From contig CAIYQJ010000049.1 of assembly GCA_903928275.1 (NCBI GenBank), forward strand, positions 1 through 7,683: a stretch of 7,683 bases of DNA. Direction: 5' to 3'. The DNA is from an uncultured Chloroflexota bacterium (lineage in GTDB: Bacteria > Chloroflexota > Limnocylindria > Limnocylindrales > CSP1-4). A program made the position numbers and the translations under genes. Below, in pieces: positions 1-5,919 of this stretch. The stretch's first letter is position 1. The number at the start of each line of letters is the position of its first letter. Below the pieces are notes generated by a model. It had not been told where the DNA came from. It worked only from the letters and a program-made list of their open reading frames with translations, and ran no database searches.

Positions 1-1679
1 CCGTCGATGCCGACGCGCTCCGCCAGCCGGTCGATGATCCCCTCCAGCGCGAACGTCACCTGGACGACGCCGAAGCCCCGCATGGCGCCCGCCGGCGGGT
101 TGTTCGTGTAGACGGCGCGCGCCTCGACGTCGACGTTGGGGACGCGGTAGGCGCCGCACGCGTGGCCGGCTGCGCGCTCGAGGACCTTGGCGCCGACGCT
201 CGCGTAGGCGCCGGTGTCGCCGACGATCCGGGCCCGCACCGCGACGAGCCGGCCCTCCGCGTCGCAGCCCACCTCGTAGTCCAGGGTCATGGCGTGGCGC
301 TTCGGGTGGAGCCGGAGGCTCTCCGGCCGCGAGAGCGCGAGGAGGACCGGGCGCCCGGTCACGTGAGCGAGCAGCGCGGCCTGCCCCTGGACGGAGAGGT
401 CCTCCTTGCCGCCGAAGGCGCCGCCCGTCGCCACCTGGGTGACGCGAACGGCCTTCTCGGGGAGGCCGAGGAGGGCGGCGACCTGGCGCCGGTCATCCCA
501 GATGCCCTGGCCCTGGGAGAAGAGGTGGAGCGCGGGCTCGTCCGCGGCGACGTCCGGCCCGGCGTCCGGAACCGCCAGGCAGGCCTCCGGCTCGAGGAAG
601 GCGTGCTCCACGGCGCTCGTCGTGAAGCGGTCGCGGACCACGTGGGCCGCCGACGCCAGTGCCGCCGCGGCGTCGCCCCGGCGCACGACCGACGTGGAGA
701 GCAGGTTGCCTTCTGCGTGGACGGCCGGGGCTCCGGGTTCGAGCGCCGCGAACGGGTCGCTCACGGGACGGAGGACCGTGTACTCCACGTCGATGAGCGC
801 GGCGGCCGCGCGTGCCTCGCGCCGCGTCCGGGCGGCGACCGCAGCGAGGACGTCGCCCACGCAGCGCGTCGTCTCTCCCTCGGCGACGAAGACCGGCCAG
901 TCGCTCGTGAGCAGACCCACGATCCGCTCGCCGGGGACATCGGCGGCCGTGACGATCGCGACAACCCCCGGCGCTGCCCATGCCCGGGTCGTGTCGATGC
1001 GCCGGACCACCGCCCGCGGGTGGTCGCTGAGGCGCAGCGCACCGTGGAGCATCCCCGGGACGACCATGTCCGCCACGAACTGCTGCTCGCCGAGGGCCAT
1101 GGCACGGGCGCCGATCCGATCGGTTCGGGCGCCGACGCCTCTGGTTCGTCCGCCGGCACCAGCGCCGCCCGGCTCCCCGGTGACGACGACAGGCCGTTCA
1201 CCGTGTCCCACGGCGACGCCGGGGCCGCGCCGCTCGGCAGCGACGCGCTCGATCGCATCGACGATCTTCACGTAGCCCGTGCAGCGGCAGAGGTTGCCGG
1301 CCAGCGCGTGGGCGATCTCGTCGCGCGTTGGCGCGGCCGCGCGGCCGAGCAACCCCTCGACCTTCATGACGATCCCCGGCGAGCAGAAGCCGCACTGGCT
1401 GGCGCCGGTCGCGACGAACGCGTCTGCCCACGCGGCCCGGACATCCGGCGGCAGTCCCTCGAGCGTCACGACAGCGTGGCCCGCGCACCGCGCCGCGTCG
1501 CGGGCGCACGAGACCACCGGCCGCCCGTCCAAGAGCACCGTGCAGGCTCCGCACGTCCCTTCCGGGGCGCAGCCGTCCTTCATCGAGCGCAGCCCGAAGC
1601 GCTCCCGGAGGATCTCCAGCAGGCTCGTGCCCGGTTCGGCCTCGACCGAGACCGGCCGGCCGTTGAGGATGAAGTCCAT
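1..1679 (-). CDS. Molybdenum hydroxylase of the xanthine dehydrogenase family, fused [2Fe-2S] and molybdopterin domains (partial, C-terminus off the left edge)
   Basis: Reading from the ATG at 1679-1677, one uninterrupted frame of 559 codons runs to the left edge, so the stop and the rest of the Mo domain are outside the window. Residues 1-80 are a plant-type [2Fe-2S] ferredoxin domain with C37, C43, C46 and C58. Residues 85-148 are the helical [2Fe-2S] domain with C96/C99 (QCGFC) and C131/C133 (NLCRCTGY). After a Gly/Arg-rich linker (about 150-183) the aldehyde-oxidase/xanthine-dehydrogenase domain begins (IGARAMALGEQQFVAD, 189-204). Mo-cofactor motifs follow: QGQGIW at 389-394, GGAFGGKED at 419-427 and MRGFGVVQ at 533-540. 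No FAD domain separates the Fe-S and Mo parts. This architecture is shared by selenium-dependent xanthine dehydrogenases and E. coli XdhD, so an FAD subunit should be a separate protein. The likely reaction is hydroxylation or reductive interconversion of a purine (xanthine, hypoxanthine or urate); the exact substrate is inferred from context. The ribosome site is weak (AGG about 8 bases upstream). It is divergent from the PLP/carbamoyltransferase operon. Confidence 0.9.
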   Translation of the reverse strand, partial: MDFILNGRPVSVEAEPGTSLLEILRERFGLRSMKDGCAPEGTCGACTVLLDGRPVVSCARDAARCAGHAVVTLEGLPPDVRAAWADAFVATGASQCGFCSPGIVMKVEGLLGRAAAPTRDEIAHALAGNLCRCTGYVKIVDAIERVAAERRGPGVAVGHGERPVVVTGEPGGAGAGGRTRGVGARTDRIGARAMALGEQQFVADMVVPGMLHGALRLSDHPRAVVRRIDTTRAWAAPGVVAIVTAADVPGERIVGLLTSDWPVFVAEGETTRCVGDVLAAVAARTRREARAAAALIDVEYTVLRPVSDPFAALEPGAPAVHAEGNLLSTSVVRRGDAAAALASAAHVVRDRFTTSAVEHAFLEPEACLAVPDAGPDVAADEPALHLFSQGQGIWDDRRQVAALLGLPEKAVRVTQVATGGAFGGKEDLSVQGQAALLAHVTGRPVLLALSRPESLRLHPKRHAMTLDYEVGCDAEGRLVAVRARIVGDTGAYASVGAKVLERAAGHACGAYRVPNVDVEARAVYTNNPPAGAMRGFGVVQVTFALEGIIDRLAERVGID

Positions 1680-1747
1680 CGTGCGAACCTGGTACCGCAG
1701 GCGGGGCCGAGTGGCCCTTCCGACGCTGCCGTCGGCGCCCGAATCTT

Positions 1748-1759
1748 GGCTGCGCAGCC
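1748..1759. promoter_or_regulatory. Perfect 12-base palindrome GGCTGCGCAGCC, candidate operator
   Basis: The sequence GGCTGCGCAGCC equals its own reverse complement and lies near the middle of the divergent spacer. That is where a dimeric regulator controlling both directions could bind. A 12-base palindrome is not rare in DNA this GC-rich, so this is a candidate only. Confidence 0.25.
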
Positions 1760-1778
1760 CTGCGCCGGGGTGTGCCGT

Positions 1779-1805
1779 CCGGCCCGAAGTCGCGCCTCGG
1801 GCCGG
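1779..1805. promoter_or_regulatory. Perfect 9-bp inverted repeat just upstream of the putative -10 of the plus operon
   Basis: CCGGCCCGA at 1779-1787 is exactly complementary to TCGGGCCGG at 1797-1805, separated by a 9-base spacer. It covers the place where a -35 would sit relative to TAGGAT (1810-1815), so it could be an operator. An intrinsic terminator is unlikely because the flanking genes diverge and no T-run follows. Confidence 0.35.
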
Positions 1806-1850
1806 CCAGTAGGATACGACGCGCGATCCGGGCGGCACACGTCGCCCCCG

Positions 1851-1856
1851 AAGGAG
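1851..1856 (+). promoter_or_regulatory. Strong Shine-Dalgarno (AAGGAG) that fixes the start of the first operon gene
   Basis: AAGGAG lies six bases before the ATG at 1863. The same frame is open far upstream, back to at least 162, but that upstream part is antisense to the Mo hydroxylase. This ribosome site, plus the onset of PLP-enzyme-like sequence soon after the ATG, sets the true start at 1863. Confidence 0.8.
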
Positions 1857-1862
1857 CGACAG

Positions 1863-3356
1863 ATGACGGCAGGCCCGGGCAGTGCACCGGCGGACCGCAC
1901 CGCGTACGAGCGGACGGTCGGACGCTTCCGCGAGACGCGGACCGTCCTTCCGACATTCGCCGAGCTGATCGACCCGCCCACGATCCCCGCCGCGCGGCGG
2001 GCCGCACTCGCCGGCGTCGACCCCGACGCGCCCGACCCGCGCAACCTGTTCCGGGTCCACTGGCACAACTCCGCGGACCGCCGCGGTGACCTTCCCACCC
2101 CGGATCACGTCGTCCTCCCCGCGGCGCTCACCGGCGTGGAGGCACCCATCGTGGTCGCCCTCGGGGACCGGTTCCCCATGATCGCGGCCCACAAGGTCCT
2201 CGCGGCGTACGCGTGCCTCGTACCGCGCCTCGTCACCGGGGAGTTCGACCCCACGACACAGCGGGCGATCTGGCCGTCGACCGGCAACTACTGCCGCGGC
2301 GGCGTGGCGATCTCGCGCATCCTCGGCTGCCGGGGCGTCGCTGTCCTCCCGGAAGGGATGAGCCGCGAGCGCTTCGAGTGGCTCGAGCGGTGGGTCACGG
2401 ACCCGGCCGACATCGTCCGGACGCCGGGCACGGAGAGCAACGTCAAGGAGATCTACGACACGTGCGCCGAGCTCGAGCGCGATCCGGCGAACGTGATCCT
2501 CAACCAGTTCTCCGAGTACGGGAACCACCTCGTCCACTGGGCGGTGACCGGCCGAGCCCTGGAGCGGGTCGTGGAGGCGCTCGAGGACCGGATGCCGGGT
2601 ATGCGGCCGGCAGCGTTCGTGTCCGCCACCGGATCCGCCGGGACGATCGGCGCGGGCGACTGGCTCAAGGACCGCCACGGGACGAAGATCGTGGCCGTCG
2701 AGGCGCTGGAGTGCCCGACGATGCTGCGCAACGGCTTCGGCGAGCACAACATCCAGGGGATCGGCGACAAGCACATCCCGCTCATCCAGAACGTGATGAA
2801 CACCGACCTCGTCGTGGGCATCTCGGACCGGGCCACCGACCGGCTTCTCGTCCTCCTCAACACGGCGGTCGGGCGCGCGCACCTCGCGGCGCGGGGCGTC
2901 CCCGACGCCGTGCTGGCCGAGCTCCCGGCTTTCGGCATCTCGTCGATCTGCAACATCCTGGCCGCGATCAAGACGGCGAAGCAGCTGGGCCTGGGCGCCC
3001 ACGAAGCGGTCGTGACCGTGGCCACCGACGGCGCGGCGATGTACCTGACGGAGGTCGACAAGATCCTCGCGCGGGACTTCCCCGGCGGGTTCGGCGCCGC
3101 GCAGGCGGCCGAGACGTTCGGGCGCTACGTGCTGGGCGCCGGCACGGACGACCTGCTCGAGCTCACCCCGGCCGAGCGGGAGCGGATCTTCAATCTCGGG
3201 TACTTCACGTGGGTGGAGCAGCAGGGCGTCCCGTTCGCCGACTTCGTCGCGCGGCGCGACCAGTCCTTCTGGCGTGGTCTCCGGGCGAGCATCCCGGCCT
3301 GGGACGACGCCATCCGCGAGATGAACGCGCGGGCGGGAGTCGGCGTGGCCGGATGA
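1863..3356 (+). CDS. Fold-type II PLP-dependent enzyme (cysteine synthase/diaminopropionate lyase-like)
   Basis: This 497-residue protein belongs to the tryptophan synthase beta/cysteine synthase superfamily. The likely Schiff-base lysine is K111 in FPMIAAHKVLAAY. STGNYCRGG at 139-147 is the asparagine/substrate loop. SATGSAGTIGAG at 254-265 is the glycine-rich phosphate-binding loop, and GIGDKHIP at 299-306 and FGISSICN complete the conserved core. About 100 residues follow the core and resemble no domain I recognise. The family handles beta-replacement or beta-elimination on small amino acids. The exact reaction is not readable from the sequence, but its place in an operon with carbamoyltransferases suggests ammonia release from a diamino acid such as 2,3-diaminopropionate, or from a ureido derivative. 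It lacks the FGLxAFK-type lysine motif expected of YgeX. It is the first gene of the operon, with a strong ribosome site, and overlaps the next gene by ATGA (3353-3356). It is probably cytoplasmic, as no signal peptide is seen. Confidence 0.85.
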   Translation: MTAGPGSAPADRTAYERTVGRFRETRTVLPTFAELIDPPTIPAARRAALAGVDPDAPDPRNLFRVHWHNSADRRGDLPTPDHVVLPAALTGVEAPIVVALGDRFPMIAAHKVLAAYACLVPRLVTGEFDPTTQRAIWPSTGNYCRGGVAISRILGCRGVAVLPEGMSRERFEWLERWVTDPADIVRTPGTESNVKEIYDTCAELERDPANVILNQFSEYGNHLVHWAVTGRALERVVEALEDRMPGMRPAAFVSATGSAGTIGAGDWLKDRHGTKIVAVEALECPTMLRNGFGEHNIQGIGDKHIPLIQNVMNTDLVVGISDRATDRLLVLLNTAVGRAHLAARGVPDAVLAELPAFGISSICNILAAIKTAKQLGLGAHEAVVTVATDGAAMYLTEVDKILARDFPGGFGAAQAAETFGRYVLGAGTDDLLELTPAERERIFNLGYFTWVEQQGVPFADFVARRDQSFWRGLRASIPAWDDAIREMNARAGVGVAG

Positions 3357-4960
3357 CGCCCCCGACGTCCGCGAACCGGCTCCCCACCGCGATCGCCTGC
3401 GCCGGCTGCGGCTGGCGTCTGCCGGACGGCGACCCGGTGGTGCTGCGGTGCCCGGCGGCGGTGCCCGACGACGACATCGACCATGTCGTCACGCGCGTCC
3501 TCGATCCCGCGCGGCTGTCGTTCCCCGCCGGGACGGAGCCCGAGCCGTTCGTCCGGTACCGGACGCTGCTCCACGCATACCACGCCGGCCGCGCCGCAGG
3601 CCTCTCGGACGCGGACCTCGTCACGCTCGTGGAGCGGATCGACGCCGCGGTCGCGGCGGTGGACGGCCACGGATTCCGCGAGACGCCGTTCGCGCGGGAC
3701 GCGGCGCTGTCGGACCGCCTCGGCTTCTCGGCGGCCGGCGGCGTCTGGGTGAAGGACGAGACGGGGAACGTCTCCGGCTCGCACAAGGCCCGCCACCTCA
3801 TGGGAACGCTCATCGAGCTCGACGTGGCGGACATCGTGCGCGCGACGCGCGAAGGAGCCGGGGGGGCGGTCAGCCCCGGGTGGTCGGGGCCGGGGCGCCC
3901 ACCGTTCGCCATCGCGAGCTGCGGGAACGCGGCCCTCGCGGCGGCGGTCGTCGCGCGGGCTTCGGGCCGCGACCTCGATGTCTTCATCCCCGACCACGCG
4001 GAACCCACCGTCGTCGCGCGGCTGCGTGAGCTCGGTGCCCGGATCGAGGTCTGCGAGCGCGTCCCGGGCGTCCCGGGTGACCCGACCGTCGCCCGGCTCC
4101 ACGCGGCCCTTGCGGCCGGTGCGGTCCCGTTCACGTGCCAGGGCGACCTCAACGGCCTCGCGATCGAGGGCGGCGAGACGCTCGGCTGGGAGATCGTCTC
4201 GTCGCTCGTCGCGTCCGGCCGGTCGCTCGATCGGCTGTTCGTCCAGGTCGGCGGCGGCGCGCTCGCGGCCTCGGCGATCGGCGGGTTCCTCGATGCGCGC
4301 CGGCTCGGCGCCCCGGTGGCGCTGCCGCGGCTGCACGCCGTCCAGGCGGAGGGCGTCGCACCACTGCGGCGCGCGTACGACCGGGTCGTCGCGCGGCTGC
4401 GCGACGCGAACGGGCCGGAGGTCGGCCTCGGGACCGTCGCGTCGGGCGTCCCGGGGGCCGCGGCCGGCCCCGCGCCGACAGACCCGGCGCCCGTGGACCT
4501 CGACGACCCGCGCCTCGCGGCCGTCCTCGCGGACGCCGCCCGCCACCGCTCCGCGTTCATGTGGCCGTGGGAGGCCGAGCCGCACAGCGTGGCGGAGGGC
4601 ATCCTCGACGACGAGACGTACGACTGGCTGGCGGTCGTGCGCGGGATGCTCGCGAGCGGCGGCTCGCCGCAAGTGGTGGACGAGCAGACCCTCGCCGAGG
4701 CGAACGGCCTCGCACGCACCGCCACCGGGATCGACGTGGACCACACCGGATCGTCGGGACTCGCCGGGCTCCTTCAGATGGTCGCCCGTGGTCTCGTGGG
4801 GCCGGACGAGTCGGTCGCCGTCCTTTTCACCGGGGTCCATCGGAACTCGCCCGGCGGACCACTTCCGCCGGGCGCTCCGCCGTCGCCGTCGGGCGTCCCC
4901 TCGCCATCGCCCTCGCCATCGCCATCGGAAACCGCAGCACGCACGGGAGATCGATCATGA
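3353..4960 (+). CDS. Second fold-type II PLP-dependent enzyme (threonine synthase-like)
   Basis: This 535-residue protein starts at the ATG overlapping the previous stop, so it is probably translationally coupled. The N-terminus has a cysteine cluster (C16, C19, C33), like the zinc-ribbon start of threonine synthases. The PLP site is VKDETGNVSGSHKARHLMG (133-151), with K145 as the likely Schiff-base lysine. SCGNAA (189-194) is the asparagine loop and QVGGGALAAS (298-307) the phosphate loop; DHTGSSGLAGL (463-473) lies near the C-terminal core. Gly/Pro-rich insertions sit at about 166-184 and 365-380. The last ~38 residues form a Pro/Ser tail encoded partly by a 6-base repeat. A plain biosynthetic threonine synthase is possible but unlikely beside carbamoyltransferases and a purine hydroxylase. 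I infer a catabolic lyase acting on a diamino or ureido amino acid. Its order relative to its upstream neighbour in the pathway is unknown. It overlaps the next gene by ATGA (4957-4960). Confidence 0.85.
   Translation: MTPPTSANRLPTAIACAGCGWRLPDGDPVVLRCPAAVPDDDIDHVVTRVLDPARLSFPAGTEPEPFVRYRTLLHAYHAGRAAGLSDADLVTLVERIDAAVAAVDGHGFRETPFARDAALSDRLGFSAAGGVWVKDETGNVSGSHKARHLMGTLIELDVADIVRATREGAGGAVSPGWSGPGRPPFAIASCGNAALAAAVVARASGRDLDVFIPDHAEPTVVARLRELGARIEVCERVPGVPGDPTVARLHAALAAGAVPFTCQGDLNGLAIEGGETLGWEIVSSLVASGRSLDRLFVQVGGGALAASAIGGFLDARRLGAPVALPRLHAVQAEGVAPLRRAYDRVVARLRDANGPEVGLGTVASGVPGAAAGPAPTDPAPVDLDDPRLAAVLADAARHRSAFMWPWEAEPHSVAEGILDDETYDWLAVVRGMLASGGSPQVVDEQTLAEANGLARTATGIDVDHTGSSGLAGLLQMVARGLVGPDESVAVLFTGVHRNSPGGPLPPGAPPSPSGVPSPSPSPSPSETAARTGDRS
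4901..4928 (+). repeat. Short tandem repeat (TCGCCA-like hexamer, about 4.7 units) in the 3' end of the second PLP gene
   Basis: The units TCGCCA, TCGCCC, TCGCCA and TCGCCA are followed by a partial TCGG. In frame they encode alternating Ser-Pro (residues 517-525) in the tail beyond the catalytic core. Expansion or loss of whole units would keep the frame and change only tail length. The tract lies just upstream of the ribosome site of the next gene. Confidence 0.65.
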
Positions 4961-5910
4961 GGAGCTTCGTCGGACGCGACATCCTCTCGCTGAAGGACTT
5001 CAGTCGGGACGAGTTCATGCGGGTCTTCCAGGTCTGCGACGACCTGAAGCCGATCGCGCGAGACCGGCGCAACACGGACACGCTGAAGGACAAGACGCTC
5101 CTCACCGCGTTCTACCAGCCGAGCACCCGGACGCGGCTCTCGACCGAGGCGGCCATGCACCGGCTCGGCGGGCACGTCCTGGGCTTCTCCGATTCCAAGA
5201 TGACGCGGGCCGGCGACTTCTACCAGGAGTCGATCAAGGACACGTTCCACATGCTGGAGTACTACGCGGACGTCATCGCGATCCGCCACTTCCAGCAGGG
5301 CGCGCCGGCGGAGGCCGCCAAATGGGCGTCCGTGCCCGTCATCAACTGCGGCGACGGCTGGGGCGAGCACCCCACGCAGGTCCTCACCGACCTCTACACG
5401 ATCAGCACCGAGATGGGCTCGCTCGACGGCCTCACGTTCCTCCTCGTGGGCGACATGCGGATGCGGACGATGCACTCGATCCTCTACGCGATGTCGCAGT
5501 TCGACGCGGAGGCCATCGTGGTCGGCCCGCCGGACATGTCGCTGCTGCCCGAGTTCAAGGCCGAGCTCGACGCGCTCAACGTCCGGTACCGCGAGGCCGC
5601 CGACGTGCGCGACGTCATCGGCGAGGCGGATGTCATCTACATGGAGCCGGTGGTCCAGGCCGACTACACCTCCTCGCGCGATGAGCGAAAGGGCACGATG
5701 CCCACGACGCCGGCGGAGTACGTCGTCACGCGGGAGCTGCTGCGCGAGAAGGCGCGGAGCTGGTCGATCATCCTCCACTCGCTCCCGCGGATGGACGAGC
5801 TCCCCGAGGACGTGGACGCCACCCGCCACCAGCGCTACTGGGTCGAGGCGTTCAACGGCGTCGTCATGCGGATGTCCCTGCTCTCGCTCGTCCTCGGCGC
5901 CGCCGAGTAG
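4957..5910 (+). CDS. Aspartate-carbamoyltransferase-fold enzyme with non-canonical substrate residues
   Basis: This 317-residue protein has the length and order of an aspartate carbamoyltransferase catalytic chain. The carbamoyl-phosphate residues are present: PSTRTR at 55-60, IRH at 109-111 and HPTQ at 138-141. VGDMRMRTMHS (164-174) keeps an arginine (R170) equivalent to E. coli PyrB R167, and LHSLPRMDEL (273-282) matches the LHPLPRVDEI motif with Pro to Ser. The aspartate-specific residues are not kept. The 80s loop, carrying Ser80 and Lys84 in PyrB, reads MTRAGDFYQES here. The PyrB YMTRVQ segment with Arg229 reads YMEPVVQ. I therefore infer a carbamoyltransferase whose amine substrate is not aspartate, probably a catabolic enzyme passing a carbamoyl group from a ureido compound to phosphate. 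A ribosome site (GGGAG, 4945-4949) lies seven bases before the ATG. It overlaps the previous stop and is nine bases from the next gene, a distant paralogue (shared GRDxxSL near the N-terminus). It may be mis-annotated as pyrB. Confidence 0.85.
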   Translation: MRSFVGRDILSLKDFSRDEFMRVFQVCDDLKPIARDRRNTDTLKDKTLLTAFYQPSTRTRLSTEAAMHRLGGHVLGFSDSKMTRAGDFYQESIKDTFHMLEYYADVIAIRHFQQGAPAEAAKWASVPVINCGDGWGEHPTQVLTDLYTISTEMGSLDGLTFLLVGDMRMRTMHSILYAMSQFDAEAIVVGPPDMSLLPEFKAELDALNVRYREAADVRDVIGEADVIYMEPVVQADYTSSRDERKGTMPTTPAEYVVTRELLREKARSWSIILHSLPRMDELPEDVDATRHQRYWVEAFNGVVMRMSLLSLVLGAAE

Positions 5911-5919
5911 GGGCGCGCG

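Larger units (their letters stand above)
1680..1862. promoter_or_regulatory. Divergent intergenic region with several inverted repeats; presumed promoter/operator region for both directions
   Basis: This spacer separates the start of the minus-strand Mo hydroxylase from the start of the plus-strand operon, so both promoters should lie here. It holds a run of dyads: GGGCC/GGCCC at 1704-1708/1713-1717, CCGACG/CGTCGG at 1720-1725/1730-1735, a 12-base palindrome at 1748-1759, and a 9-base stem at 1779-1787/1797-1805. TAGGAT at 1810-1815 is a plausible -10 hexamer for the plus operon, 47 bases before the start codon. I see no convincing -35 at the right distance. No small ORF looks coding here. 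The high GC content makes some short dyads expected by chance. Confidence 0.5.

Noticed and set aside
162..1862. The long plus-strand open stretch upstream of, and in frame with, the first PLP gene, which would make a 1064-residue protein
   Set aside because: It is antisense to the clearly conserved Mo hydroxylase, its translation is Arg/Ala/Gly-rich without motifs, and AAGGAG at 1851-1856 marks the ATG at 1863 as the real start.
3125..4840. A 571-residue minus-strand open frame, with another of 513 residues overlapping it, opposite the second PLP gene
   Set aside because: Both are antisense to a gene with PLP-binding motifs, are very Arg-rich and contain no recognisable motif.
4957..5910. 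Annotation as the pyrimidine-biosynthesis enzyme PyrB
   Set aside because: The aspartate-binding Lys84 and Arg229 equivalents are missing, and the gene lies in an apparent purine/ureide catabolic operon with no pyrimidine genes in view.
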